The notes beneath the pieces are model-generated. The model saw only the letters and a program-made list of their open reading frames with translations, did no database searches and was not told where the DNA came from. A stretch of 64,000 bases of DNA from Mannheimia glucosida. Lineage in GTDB: Bacteria; Pseudomonadota; Gammaproteobacteria; Enterobacterales; Pasteurellaceae. This document shows, in pieces, positions 25,063-33,541 of the stretch (positions are counted from its first letter, which is position 1; each line of letters begins with the position of its first letter). The translations under genes were made by a program, and so were the position numbers. The stretch lies in NCBI RefSeq assembly GCF_046267875.1, contig NZ_CP176502.1:868001-932000 (forward strand). The letters are read 5' to 3'.

Positions 25063-25731
25063 ATGAAAAAAATTATCACATTGTGTATTTGTATCGCTGG
25101 TTTAGCTGGCTGTGCTTCTGAAAATTCTCGTGTTATTGCTCCTACTGAGACAAATGCAGCTCAGACTGCATCTTCTTATCAAGGCATTAAATCACCGATA
25201 TCTGTAGGTAAATTTGATAATACATCAAGTTTCCAAAATGGAATTTTCTCTGATGGGGAAGATCAACTAGCAAGCCAATCGAAAACAATTTTAGTCTCTC
25301 ATTTGCAACAAACGGGGCGTTTTTCAGTATTAGATCGTACTAATATGAGTGAGATCGCTGCTGAGGCAAAAATTAAAGGTAAAAAACAGAATTTAAAAGG
25401 AGCTACTTATGTGATTACCGGTAATGTAACAGAATTCGGACGTAAAACTGTCGGTGATCATCAATTATTCGGTATTTTAGGAAGAGGGAAAGAGCAAGTC
25501 GCTTATGCGAAAGTGATGCTAAATGTAGTTAATGTAAGTACTTCAGAAGTTGTTTTTTCTGCTCAAGGTGCTGGAGAATACAATTTATCTAATAGAGAAG
25601 TATTAGGATTTGGCGGTACTGCAGGCTATGACTCAACATTAAATGGCAAAGTGTTAGATTTAGCTATTCGTGAAGCAGTTAATAATTTAGTTAATGGAAT
25701 TGAGTCAGGTCGCTGGGCACCTTCAAAATAG
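25063..25731 (+). CDS. CsgG/HfaB-family lipoprotein
   Basis: 222 residues from ATG 25063, which follows GAGGT by seven bases. Lipobox LAGC gives lipidated Cys17. The body carries the CsgG-type alpha/beta fold signs: VGKFDN, LVSHLQQTGRFSVLDRTNMSEIAAEA, YVITGNVTEFG, KVMLNVVNVSTSEVVFSAQGAGEYN. It is much shorter than the curli secretion pore CsgG (277 residues) and no curli genes are nearby, so it is not expected to export curli. It is the first of three adjacent lipoprotein genes whose order is conserved in several proteobacteria (compare the Neisseria GNA1162 region). Likely an outer-membrane periplasmic complex. Confidence 0.82.
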   Translation: MKKIITLCICIAGLAGCASENSRVIAPTETNAAQTASSYQGIKSPISVGKFDNTSSFQNGIFSDGEDQLASQSKTILVSHLQQTGRFSVLDRTNMSEIAAEAKIKGKKQNLKGATYVITGNVTEFGRKTVGDHQLFGILGRGKEQVAYAKVMLNVVNVSTSEVVFSAQGAGEYNLSNREVLGFGGTAGYDSTLNGKVLDLAIREAVNNLVNGIESGRWAPSK

Positions 25732-25740
25732 AGAGGTTCT

Positions 25741-26088
25741 ATGAAAATCATTAAATTAATTGGTATCGCTACAGGCGTTCTATTACTTGCAGCCTGTGCA
25801 GGTCAACAAAAGAATACGGATTTATACCATTGGGGCAATTATTCTGATGTGGTATATAGCCACTATAATGAACCGGGTGATTTTGCTAAACAGGAGCAAT
25901 CTTTAAATCAAATTATTTCACAAGCAAAAGAGCTAAATAAGCCAGTGGCTCCAGGAGTATACGGGCATTTAGGTTTGGCCTTATTAAAGCAAGGTAAATC
26001 TGGCGAGGCAAAAGCTGCATTTCAGCAGGAGCAATCGCTTTATCCTGAAAGTACTCAATTTATCCAATTTTTACAGCGTAAAAAATAA
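25741..26088 (+). CDS. DUF4810-type lipoprotein
   Basis: 115 residues with the lipobox LLAAC (Cys19). The mature part has LYHWGNYSDVVYSHYN and a C-terminal tetratricopeptide-like helix pair (GVYGHLGLALLKQGKSGEAKAAFQQE). This matches my memory of the DUF4810 family that always sits between a CsgG-like and a DUF799 gene. Nine bases separate it from the previous stop, and AGAGG supplies the ribosome site, so it is in the same transcript. The TPR-like helix pair suggests a scaffold that binds the two partners; this is inference. Confidence 0.78.
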   Translation: MKIIKLIGIATGVLLLAACAGQQKNTDLYHWGNYSDVVYSHYNEPGDFAKQEQSLNQIISQAKELNKPVAPGVYGHLGLALLKQGKSGEAKAAFQQEQSLYPESTQFIQFLQRKK

Positions 26089-26096
26089 GGGAAAGA

Positions 26097-26756
26097 ATGA
26101 TGAAAAAATTATTAGTTGCTCTAACCGGTATGATTTTACTTGCTGGTTGTGCGGGCAAAAAAGTACCAGAGTATGATTATACAGCGTTGAAAGAGAGTAA
26201 ACCTAAATCTATTTTAGTGGTTATGCCTGTGAATAATTCTGTTGATGCAAAAGCAGATACTAGTGTGCTTGCTCGAGCTTCTTATCAATTAGCAGAAAAA
26301 GGGTATTATGTTTATCCAGTTGCTTTAGTTGATGAAACTTTTAAACAGAATGGTTTAATAGATGGTGCGGCTATTCGTAGTGCAAGTACTAAAAAGATTC
26401 ACGATATTTTTGGAGCCGATAGTATCCTTTATTTGAATGTGAATGAATATGGCACAAGCTATCAGGTCTTCGATAGTGTCACGAAAGTTTCTCTTGAAGG
26501 AAAATTAGTCGATTTGAAAACAGGGAAAACCTTATGGGAAGGAACCGGGTCACATAGCAAAGGTTCAACTAACAGTAATGATGGTGCTTTAGTTGCTTTA
26601 GTTAAAGCAGTTGTAAACCAAGTGATTGATACTTCGAAAGATAAAGGTTATGAAGTGTCTGCATTCGCAATGAGTAACTTAGTCCATTTAGGTAAAAATG
26701 GTGGGTTATTGGTTGGTCCACGTCATCCAAGTTATAATCTAAGTGATAAGAAGTAA
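26097..26756 (+). CDS. DUF799 (GNA1162-like) lipoprotein
   Basis: 219 residues (218 from the second ATG, 26100, which has the better spacing to AAGGGA). Lipobox LLAGC, lipidated Cys18. The body has SILVVMPVNNSVD, a hallmark of the DUF799 family typified by the meningococcal surface antigen GNA1162, whose fold resembles the TolB N-terminal domain. The glycine-rich GGLLVGPRHPSY near the C-terminus is typical. With the CsgG-like and DUF4810-like partners it forms a complete three-gene set, probably an outer-membrane-anchored periplasmic complex of unknown purpose. Confidence 0.8.
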   Translation: MMKKLLVALTGMILLAGCAGKKVPEYDYTALKESKPKSILVVMPVNNSVDAKADTSVLARASYQLAEKGYYVYPVALVDETFKQNGLIDGAAIRSASTKKIHDIFGADSILYLNVNEYGTSYQVFDSVTKVSLEGKLVDLKTGKTLWEGTGSHSKGSTNSNDGALVALVKAVVNQVIDTSKDKGYEVSAFAMSNLVHLGKNGGLLVGPRHPSYNLSDKK

Positions 26757-26790
26757 GATAAATTTTATACTTCTTATTTGAAAAGATAAT

Positions 26791-26826
26791 GGTCAATTTT
26801 CTGCAAAATTTTACAGAAAATTGACC
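26791..26826 (+). terminator. Terminator-like hairpin after the lipoprotein trio
   Basis: GGTCAATTTTCTG (26791-26803) is perfectly complementary to CAGAAAATTGACC (26814-26826); the right arm runs into an uptake sequence core, ACCGCTTGT. Confidence 0.65.
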
Positions 26827-26841
26827 GCTTGTGCTTTATTT

Positions 26842-26869
26842 GTAGGGGCGAAAGATTTCTCGCCCCTAT
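26842..26869. repeat. Short palindromic repeat, GTAGGGGCGAA family
   Basis: gtaggggcgaaa and ttctcgcccctat pair around a short loop, between the convergent DUF799 and prfC genes. It is the cleanest intergenic copy of the element that also lies inside rlmKL. Confidence 0.65.
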
Positions 26870-26874
26870 TGGTT

Positions 26875-28455
26875 TTAGTGCTCTCTGGTTTTAAAGAACT
26901 GTACGTCAGGATAACGCTCTTGAGCGAGGTTTAAGTTCACCATTGTCGGGGCGATGTAGGTGAGATTATCGCCGCCATCTAGGGCAAGGTTTGCCTCGTT
27001 TTTGCGTTTGAACTCTTCAAATTTTTTGGCGTCTTTGCATTCGACCCAACGGGCTGTGGCAACGTTTACGGTTTCGTAAATTGCCTCTACACCGTATTCG
27101 GTTTTCAGCCGTGAAACCACCACGTCAAACTGTAATACCCCAACTGCACCTACGATTAAATCGTTATTGATTAACGGGCGGAACACTTGCACTGCCCCTT
27201 CTTCGGAAAGCTGTACCAAGCCTTTGAGTAGCTGTTTCTGTTTGAGCGGATCACGCAGGCGGATTCGGCGGAACAGCTCAGGGGCGAAGTTCGGAATACC
27301 GGTAAATTTGAAATTTTCGCCTTGGGTGAAAGTGTCGCCAATTTGGATCGTGCCGTGATTGTGCAAGCCGATAATATCGCCGGCGTAGGCTTCTTCGGCG
27401 TGTGAACGATCGCCCGCCATAAAGGTTAATGCATCAGAAATCACTACATCTTTGCCGATCCGGACGTGTTTAAGCTTCATTCCTTTCTCATATTTACCTG
27501 AAACGACACGCATAAAGGCAACCCGATCGCGGTGTTTCGGATCCATGTTTGCTTGAATTTTAAACACGAAACCGCTGAATTTTTCCTCGCTTGGTGAAAC
27601 TTCACGTTCGTCCGATTGGCGGGCTTGTGGTGCCGGTGCCCATTCGGTTAAACCGTCAAGGAAGTGATTAACCCCGAAGTTACCCAATGCAGTACCAAAG
27701 AAAACCGGTGTCAGCTCGCCTTTGATAAATTCGGCGTGATCGAACTCGTGTGAAGCACCTTGCACTAATTCCAATTCATCACGCAACTGCTGGGCTAAAT
27801 CATCGCCAACCGCTTGATCCAGCTCCGGATTATTTAAGCCTTTAACCACTCGTACTTCTTGAATGGTATGCCCCTGCCCGGTTTGGTATAAGTAGGTTTC
27901 GTCCTTGTAGAGATGATATACCCCTTTAAATAATTTTCCGCAACCAATCGGCCAAGTGATAGGCGCACATTTGATTTTCAGCACGCTTTCCACTTCATCT
28001 AACAGCTCCATCGGGTCACGAATATCACGGTCTAGCTTGTTCATAAAGGTTAGGATTGGCGTATCACGCAAGCGGGTCACTTCCATTAATTTAATGGTGC
28101 GTTCCTCAACCCCTTTTGCCGAGTCGATAACCATTAAGCAGCTATCTACCGCAGTCAAAGTACGATAAGTATCTTCCGAGAAGTCTTCGTGCCCCGGTGT
28201 ATCGAGTAAGTTTACCAAGCAATCATTGTACGGGAACTGCATCACGGAGGTGGTAATCGAAATTCCACGTTGTTTTTCCATCTCCATCCAGTCGGATTTA
28301 GCGTGTTGTGCCGAACCTTTGCCTTTTACCGAGCCGGCAGTTTGGATTGCATTTCCGTAGAGCAATACTTTTTCGGTAATGGTGGTTTTACCCGCATCGG
28401 GGTGGGAAATAATCGCAAAGGTGCGACGTTTATTGACTTCTTGTGGGTATGACAT
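26875..28455 (-). CDS. prfC: Peptide chain release factor 3
   Basis: 526 residues from ATG 28455, with TTGAGA just upstream; a TTG at 28464 would add three residues and is rejected. GTPase motifs are G1 SHPDAGKTT, G2 RGISITTS, G3 DTPGHEDF and G4 NKLDR, followed by domain II and the RF3-specific C-terminal domain, with high identity to E. coli RF3 throughout. RF3-GTP releases RF1 or RF2 from the ribosome after peptide release. It stands alone, facing the trio and divergent from pbpG. Confidence 0.97.
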   Translation of the reverse strand: MSYPQEVNKRRTFAIISHPDAGKTTITEKVLLYGNAIQTAGSVKGKGSAQHAKSDWMEMEKQRGISITTSVMQFPYNDCLVNLLDTPGHEDFSEDTYRTLTAVDSCLMVIDSAKGVEERTIKLMEVTRLRDTPILTFMNKLDRDIRDPMELLDEVESVLKIKCAPITWPIGCGKLFKGVYHLYKDETYLYQTGQGHTIQEVRVVKGLNNPELDQAVGDDLAQQLRDELELVQGASHEFDHAEFIKGELTPVFFGTALGNFGVNHFLDGLTEWAPAPQARQSDEREVSPSEEKFSGFVFKIQANMDPKHRDRVAFMRVVSGKYEKGMKLKHVRIGKDVVISDALTFMAGDRSHAEEAYAGDIIGLHNHGTIQIGDTFTQGENFKFTGIPNFAPELFRRIRLRDPLKQKQLLKGLVQLSEEGAVQVFRPLINNDLIVGAVGVLQFDVVVSRLKTEYGVEAIYETVNVATARWVECKDAKKFEEFKRKNEANLALDGGDNLTYIAPTMVNLNLAQERYPDVQFFKTREH

Positions 28456-28536
28456 TTTTCTCAACCAATTAAAATAAAAAGGGCGGAAAGTCCGCCAAAA
28501 AATTAAGTGTTATTTTCGCTGATTTGAGGCGAGAGG

Positions 28537-28612
28537 GCAAGCGGTTAAATTTGGCGGAAATTTTGCAAAATCGGCTAGATTTGCAAAAATTTTGTAAAAA
28601 TCGACCGCTTGC
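28537..28612. repeat. Inverted uptake-sequence pair between prfC and pbpG
   Basis: GCAAGCGGT at 28537-28545 faces ACCGCTTGC at 28604-28612. These are one-base variants of the uptake core at both ends. Lies in the divergent prfC/pbpG intergenic space. Confidence 0.45.
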
Positions 28613-28676
28613 TTTGGCACAATCTTGGAAACAGGGTAGAATAACCAACTTTGACTTTATTATCGATGAATCTATT

Positions 28677-29552
28677 ATGATGAAAAAATTTATTCCTGTT
28701 ATGATTGCGGCTCTGGTGTTAAGCGCCTGTTCCTCCCAGCCGGCAAAAAGGAAAAGCACACCACGGATTAAAGCAACTGCTGCTTATATTCCAACCGAAA
28801 ATTCCGCTTATGTGGTGTTTGACTTAAACCAAAAGAAATTTTTGGAAGGTAAGAATTTCAATTTAGTTCGCCCAATTGCTTCAGTCACAAAATTAATGAC
28901 GGCAGTCGTTTTCTTAGAAGAAAACCGCTACGGGGCGAGTTGCCAAACCCAAATTTTGCCGTCAGATGCTGATTTCTTAAAAGGCACGACTAGCCCATTG
29001 CCGAAAAATCTTAACATTGCCTGTAGTGAATTGTTAAAAGCGATGTTAGTACGTTCCGATAACTATGCTGCACACGCTCTGGCACACGCAACGCATTTAA
29101 ACAAAGCCCAGTTTTTGGCTCGAATGAATAGCAAAGCCCGTGAAATCGGTATGACTCAAACCTACTTTGGCGATAGTTCAGGCTTATCTTCAGACAATGT
29201 TTCAACCGTAGTGGATTTGGCTAAACTGGCAGGTTATGCGGCAAGCAAGCCGGAAATTCAACAATTATCTAATTCCCCAATGGTGAGCGTGTATGCCGGT
29301 GGTCAATATTTTTCGATGAAGAACACCAACAAAATGGTGAGAGAGCAGAGTTATCCTGCAATGGTGAGCAAAACCGGCTACACTCGTGAGGCAGGTTATA
29401 ATTTAGCCTTTATTACCCAACAAAACTGCAACGGAAAACGCATAGGGGTGGTGAGCTTAAATAACAGCAGTTCGGCAGACCGTGTTGATTTTACCGAGAC
29501 GATGTTGGCGAAATATCAGTGTAAAGCCAATCCGTTTAGATATGATGGCTAG
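28677..29552 (+). CDS. pbpG: D-alanyl-D-alanine endopeptidase (PBP7-like)
   Basis: 291 residues from the first of two adjacent ATGs; a longer in-frame extension upstream is AT-rich uptake-sequence DNA and is not used. The N-terminus MMKKFIPVMIAALVLSAC has a lipobox (Cys18), so this copy looks lipid-anchored, unlike E. coli PbpG. Active-site motifs are SVTK (69-72), SDN (127-129) and KTG (232-234), in class-C DD-peptidase order. It cleaves DD-crosslinks in the peptidoglycan of the periplasm. A clear terminator follows at 29561. Confidence 0.88.
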   Translation: MMKKFIPVMIAALVLSACSSQPAKRKSTPRIKATAAYIPTENSAYVVFDLNQKKFLEGKNFNLVRPIASVTKLMTAVVFLEENRYGASCQTQILPSDADFLKGTTSPLPKNLNIACSELLKAMLVRSDNYAAHALAHATHLNKAQFLARMNSKAREIGMTQTYFGDSSGLSSDNVSTVVDLAKLAGYAASKPEIQQLSNSPMVSVYAGGQYFSMKNTNKMVREQSYPAMVSKTGYTREAGYNLAFITQQNCNGKRIGVVSLNNSSSADRVDFTETMLAKYQCKANPFRYDG

Positions 29553-29560
29553 TGGCGATT

Positions 29561-29586
29561 AACCTTGAGAAGATCAAGGTTTTTCT
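29561..29586 (+). terminator. Intrinsic terminator of pbpG
   Basis: AACCTTGA (29561-29568) pairs with TCAAGGTT (29574-29581) around a five-base loop, followed by TTTCTC. Confidence 0.78.
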
Positions 29587-29639
29587 CTAAAATATTGCGA
29601 TTTATTCAACATTGATTATTTAACATTGATAGGCATCTT

Positions 29640-30227
29640 GTGTCAGAAATTAAATTAATTGTCGGGCTTGCAAACCCCGGAGCGAAATATGAAGAAACCC
29701 GCCATAATGCCGGCGAGTGGCTGGTGAATGAACTAGCCAGAATCTATAACGTCAGTCTAAAAGAAGAACCGAAATATTTTGGCAAAGTAGCAAAAATTAA
29801 TACAGTTCAAGGCGAAGTCCGTTTATTAGTGCCGACCACTTTTATGAACTTAAGTGGTAAAGCGGTGGGGGCGTTAGCCAATTTTTATCGAATTAAACCG
29901 GAAGAAATTTTAGTCGCTCACGATGAATTGGATTTACCACCCGGTTCGGTAAAATTGAAAAAAGGCGGCGGACACGGTGGGCATAACGGTTTGAAAGATA
30001 TTATTGCCGCCCTTGGCAATAATAAAGAGTTTTACCGTGTTAGAATCGGCATCGGACACCCGGGGCATAAAGATATGGTAGCAGGCTATGTGTTAGGTAA
30101 GCCTGCTCCGCAAGAAAAAGAGCTAATCAATGCAACCGTTGATGAAGCCGCACGTTGCGTAGAAGTTTTATTTAAAGACGGAATGGTTAAGGCAACTAAC
30201 CGTTTAAATAGTTTTAAAGCAAATTAA
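29640..30227 (+). CDS. pth: Peptidyl-tRNA hydrolase
   Basis: 195 residues from a GTG start (MSEIKLIVGLANPG matches the family N-terminus). The catalytic base is His22 in RHNAG; FMNLSG and HDELDLPPG, and the loop GGGHGGHNGLKDI, are typical. The enzyme releases peptides from peptidyl-tRNA that fell off the ribosome. ychF follows, as in E. coli and Haemophilus, but with a composite repeat (30231-30395) inserted between. GTG plus weak ribosome site suggests modest translation. Confidence 0.96.
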   Translation: MSEIKLIVGLANPGAKYEETRHNAGEWLVNELARIYNVSLKEEPKYFGKVAKINTVQGEVRLLVPTTFMNLSGKAVGALANFYRIKPEEILVAHDELDLPPGSVKLKKGGGHGGHNGLKDIIAALGNNKEFYRVRIGIGHPGHKDMVAGYVLGKPAPQEKELINATVDEAARCVEVLFKDGMVKATNRLNSFKAN

Positions 30228-30230
30228 AAC

Positions 30231-30395
30231 TCTCTCCCCTTGTGGGAGAGAGACCGAAAAATACTTCGTCCAGAAGTATTTTTCAGAGATAGGGAAGCGG
30301 TCATATTTGAGGAAATTATTGCAATTTCGCCCTCTCCCTCATTTTCGCTTCTGAACGAAGCTCAAATTTGTCCCTCTCCCACAAGGGGAGAGGGG
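30231..30395. repeat. Composite palindromic intergenic repeat, copy B
   Basis: Outer arms tctctcccct and the complement at 30371-30395 (acaaggggagaggg); inner hairpin GAAAAATACTTC (56-67 of the 30200s block) with loop GTCCA; a second cttctgaacgaag dyad further right; a central stretch ggaagcggtcat that looks like a uptake core variant. Sits between pth and ychF. Confidence 0.75.
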
Positions 30396-30414
30396 ATATT
30401 CTAAGGAACAAAAA

Positions 30415-31506
30415 ATGGGATTTAAATGTGGTATTGTGGGTTTACCGAATGTCGGTAAATCGACTCTTTTCAATGCATTAACTAAAGCAGGTATTGAGGC
30501 GGCAAACTATCCGTTCTGTACGATTGAACCAAACACCGGTGTGGTGCCAATGCCCGACCCTCGCTTAGATGCGTTGGCGGAAATTGTGGAACCTGAGCGT
30601 GTGCTTCCAACGACAATGGAATTTGTGGATATTGCCGGCTTAGTGGCAGGTGCGAGCAAAGGTGAGGGGTTGGGTAATAAATTCTTAGCCAATATTCGTG
30701 AAACTGATGCGATTGGTCACGTTGTACGTTGTTTTGAAAATGATGACATTGTTCACGTTGCAGGGAAAATTGACCCAGCCGATGATATTGAAATCATCAA
30801 TACCGAATTGGCTCTTGCCGATTTAGACAGTTGCGAACGTGCTATTCAGCGTTTACAAAAACGTGCTAAAGGTGGCGATAAAGACGCAAAATTTGAATTA
30901 TCGATTATGGAAAAAATCCTACCTGTGCTTGAAAATGCCGGTATGATTCGTTCGGTAGATTTAGATAAGGATGAACTGCACGCTATTAAGGGCTACAACT
31001 TCTTAACTTTAAAACCGACAATGTATATTGCCAACGTGAACGAAGACGGTTTTGAAAATAACCCTTATCTTGACCGTGTGCGTGAAATTGCCGAAAAAGA
31101 AGGGGCGGTGGTTGTACCGGTGTGTGCAGCGATTGAATCGGAAATTGCCGAGCTTGATGACGAAGAAAAAGTGGAATTTCTACAAGATTTAGGCATTGAA
31201 GAGCCGGGCTTAAACCGTGTTATTCGTGCAGGCTACCGTTTACTTAACTTACAAACCTACTTTACCGCAGGGGTAAAAGAAGTGCGTGCGTGGACGGTTT
31301 CGGTAGGTGCAACCGCTCCAAAAGCAGCAGCCGTGATTCACACTGACTTTGAGAAAGGCTTTATTCGTGCGGAAGTAATTGCTTACCAAGACTTCATCGA
31401 CAATAAAGGTGAAGCCGGTGCAAAAGAAGCGGGTAAATGGCGTTTGGAAGGTAAAGATTATATTGTTCAAGACGGCGATGTAATGCACTTCCGTTTCAAT
31501 GTTTAA
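30415..31506 (+). CDS. ychF: YchF, redox-regulated Obg-family ATPase
   Basis: 363 residues, the standard YchF length. G1 GLPNVGKSTLFN, G3 DIAGL, and in place of the G4 NKxD the YchF-type NVNED near residue 200, which explains ATP preference. A central coiled coil and a C-terminal TGS domain follow (TYFTAGVKEVRAWTV). YchF binds ribosomes and is linked to oxidative and translation stress. The ATG has AAGGAA nine bases before it. An uptake-pair terminator follows. Confidence 0.96.
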   Translation: MGFKCGIVGLPNVGKSTLFNALTKAGIEAANYPFCTIEPNTGVVPMPDPRLDALAEIVEPERVLPTTMEFVDIAGLVAGASKGEGLGNKFLANIRETDAIGHVVRCFENDDIVHVAGKIDPADDIEIINTELALADLDSCERAIQRLQKRAKGGDKDAKFELSIMEKILPVLENAGMIRSVDLDKDELHAIKGYNFLTLKPTMYIANVNEDGFENNPYLDRVREIAEKEGAVVVPVCAAIESEIAELDDEEKVEFLQDLGIEEPGLNRVIRAGYRLLNLQTYFTAGVKEVRAWTVSVGATAPKAAAVIHTDFEKGFIRAEVIAYQDFIDNKGEAGAKEAGKWRLEGKDYIVQDGDVMHFRFNV

Positions 31507-31523
31507 TTTGCAAATTTTTGCCT

Positions 31524-31566
31524 AAAAAAGACCGCTTGTTGATCTGATCTGCAAGCGGTCTTTTTT
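31524..31566 (+). terminator. Uptake-sequence-pair terminator of ychF
   Basis: AAAAGACCGCTTG (31526-31538) is complementary to CAAGCGGTCTTTT (31552-31564), followed by TT; the run of six T after CGGTC completes a rho-independent terminator. The two arms are uptake cores in opposite orientation. Confidence 0.88.
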
Positions 31567-31678
31567 GTTAATTAATTGCATATTGCTCGATTCGGTAAGA
31601 ATGTCTTAAATAGGGCTAACTATTAAGTATTAAATGAAAATAAATATGGCTCTTTTTTAACCATACAATCATTAAAAA

Positions 31679-31694
31679 TGCGAGTTAGATCACA
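31679..31694. promoter_or_regulatory. CRP-like site upstream of lutP
   Basis: TGCGA-GTTAGA-TCACA matches the CRP consensus TGTGA-N6-TCACA with one change (C for T). The left half TGCGA is the base seen in Sxy-dependent CRP-S sites of Pasteurellaceae. Its centre lies about 61 bases before the predicted start of transcription, a class I position. Confidence 0.6.
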
Positions 31695-31711
31695 AAATTG
31701 TAACAACCTAG

Positions 31712-31739
31712 TTACATTAGTTTTTTTTAAGAGTACAAT
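31712..31739 (+). promoter_or_regulatory. Predicted lutP promoter
   Basis: -35 TTACAT (31712-31717), a 16-base spacer, -10 TACAAT (31734-31739). A dyad GTAAC-N6-GTTAC (31700-31715) overlaps the -35. Confidence 0.55.
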
Positions 31740-31751
31740 TCGCACCTATCC

Positions 31752-31764
31752 GACCAGTTAGGTC
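31752..31764. promoter_or_regulatory. GACC-N5-GGTC dyad, candidate lactate-repressor operator
   Basis: GACCagttaGGTC lies just downstream of the predicted transcription start. FadR-subfamily GntR repressors such as LldR bind dyads of GGTC/GACC type, so this may be a roadblock operator. No lldR or lutR gene is in the window. Confidence 0.4.
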
Positions 31765-31792
31765 ATTTTATAATCATATAAAGAGGTGCAGT

Positions 31793-33397
31793 ATGGCTCT
31801 ATTCCTGAGCGTATTTCCAATTGTTTTGCTCATTTATTTAATGGTAAAACGTAACGCGTTACCGTCTTATGTGGCTTTACCACTTACGGCGCTATTAATT
31901 TTTGTGCTTCAGCTTACCTATTTTGGTAATGATACCACGTTAATCTTTGCCAATATTATTGCCGGTTTAGGTGATGTATTAACCCCAATTACCGTTATTT
32001 TCGGGGCGATTTTATTTAACCGTTTCTCTGAAGTTTCAGGTGCAACCAACACTATGCGTAAATGGTTAGGGACAATTAACCCGAATCCGGTGGCACAGTT
32101 GATGATTATCGGTTGGGCATTTGCATTTATGATTGAGGGCGCATCAGGTTTCGGTACGCCGGCGGCAATTGCAGCTCCAATTCTGGTTGGTTTAGGCTTT
32201 AAACCGTTACAAGTGGCAATGTTAGCCTTAGTAATGAACTCTGTGCCGGTGTCATTTGGTGCGGTTGGCACACCAACTTGGTTTGGTATGGGACCATTAT
32301 TAAAAGATGGTTTACTAACTGATGCACAAGTGCTTGAAATTGGTTCGATTACTGCACTGATCCACTCTATTGCTGCGTTTATTATTCCGGTTATGGCATT
32401 GCGTTTAATTGTGAGCTGGAAAGAAATTCGTCAAAATATTGTGTTTATTTATATCAGCATTTTTGCCTGTGTCATTCCTTACTTCATTATTGCTCAATTT
32501 AACTACGAATTCCCATCATTAGTTGCCGGGGCGATTGGTTTATTGGTGTCAGTCTGGGTAGCAAATATGGGTATTGGTTTAGCGAAAAGCGAGAACCACC
32601 TTGACGGCGATAAAGCGACCTTTGGTGAAGTGGCAAAAGCATTATTACCAACAGGGTTACTGATCTTCATTTTGGTAATCACCCGTATTCAGCAACTTCC
32701 ATTAAAAGCAATGCTAAATGATGCAACAGCTTGGATTGTCAGTTCGCTTGGTTTCGCTAACTTTGAAATTAGCCAAGGCTTAATTTTGGCACTGAAAAAT
32801 ATTTTAGGTACGAATGTAGCAACTAGCTATAAATTACTGTATGTTCCTGCGTTGATTCCATTTGTTGTGACCGTATTAATTTGCTTACCGATTTTCTCGG
32901 TATCAGGTAAAAATACTCAAGAGATTTTTGGCACTTCATTTAAACAAGTGAAAAAACCATTCTTAGCACTTTTAGGTGCGATTATTATGGTAAAATTGAT
33001 GTTAATTGGTGGATCGGAGTCAATGGTGCAAACTATCGGTAGAAGTTTTGCTGAATTTACCGGTCAATCTTGGACATTATTTGCATCATTCTTAGGGGCA
33101 ATCGGTGCGTTCTTCTCCGGCTCAAATACGGTATCTAACTTAACCTTCGGTACGGTACAATATGCAACTGCACAACAAGTTGGTTTATCTGTTACCTTAA
33201 TTCTTGCCTTACAATCTGTTGGTGGTGCAATGGGGAATATGGTGTGTATTAACAACATCGTGGCTGTGTGTTCTGTTACCGGCATTGAGAAACAAGAAGG
33301 CAATATTATTAAGAAAACAGCCGTGCCAATGTTCGTGTATGGCGTGATTGCTGCGATTTCGGCATTGTTTATAGTACCTATGTTCTATAACCTATAA
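31793..33397 (+). CDS. lutP: L-lactate permease
   Basis: 534 residues and about 13-14 membrane helices of the LldP/LutP/GlcA family. Recognisable blocks are ASGFGTPAAIAAPILVGLGF near 120, SGSNTVSNLTFG near 440 and MGNMVCINNIVAV near 480. It imports L-lactate (and probably D-lactate or glycolate) with protons. The gene is the first of the lactate-use cluster with lutABC, though a terminator lies between. The ATG has GAGGTG eight bases upstream. I chose lutP over lldP because LutABC and not LldD follows. Confidence 0.9.
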   Translation: MALFLSVFPIVLLIYLMVKRNALPSYVALPLTALLIFVLQLTYFGNDTTLIFANIIAGLGDVLTPITVIFGAILFNRFSEVSGATNTMRKWLGTINPNPVAQLMIIGWAFAFMIEGASGFGTPAAIAAPILVGLGFKPLQVAMLALVMNSVPVSFGAVGTPTWFGMGPLLKDGLLTDAQVLEIGSITALIHSIAAFIIPVMALRLIVSWKEIRQNIVFIYISIFACVIPYFIIAQFNYEFPSLVAGAIGLLVSVWVANMGIGLAKSENHLDGDKATFGEVAKALLPTGLLIFILVITRIQQLPLKAMLNDATAWIVSSLGFANFEISQGLILALKNILGTNVATSYKLLYVPALIPFVVTVLICLPIFSVSGKNTQEIFGTSFKQVKKPFLALLGAIIMVKLMLIGGSESMVQTIGRSFAEFTGQSWTLFASFLGAIGAFFSGSNTVSNLTFGTVQYATAQQVGLSVTLILALQSVGGAMGNMVCINNIVAVCSVTGIEKQEGNIIKKTAVPMFVYGVIAAISALFIVPMFYNL

Positions 33398-33476
33398 TGA
33401 GTTAATAATCAGCCTACTTGATTTAGAAAGGAAGCGGTGAGATTTAGCAAATTTTTTGTAAATCCGCCTCTTCCTT

Positions 33477-33503
33477 TCGCCGTCTTAGAACGGCATTTTT
33501 TTG
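33477..33503 (+). terminator. Terminator between lutP and lutA
   Basis: GCCGT (33479-33483) pairs with ACGGC (33490-33494) over a six-base loop, then A plus seven T. It can reduce transcription of lutABC from the lutP promoter. Just left lies a variant uptake core, GAAGCGGTGA. Confidence 0.6.
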
Positions 33504-33541
33504 AGTTTAATTCTTATTTATATTTACTGTGGGGGTTCTTT

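Noticed and set aside
25063..25731. Curli secretion channel CsgG
   Set aside because: The protein is too short, and csgA, csgB, csgE and csgF are absent; the DUF4810 and DUF799 partners point to another complex.
28524..28676. N-terminal extension of pbpG
   Set aside because: It is rich in uptake-sequence-like DNA and would bury the lipoprotein signal.
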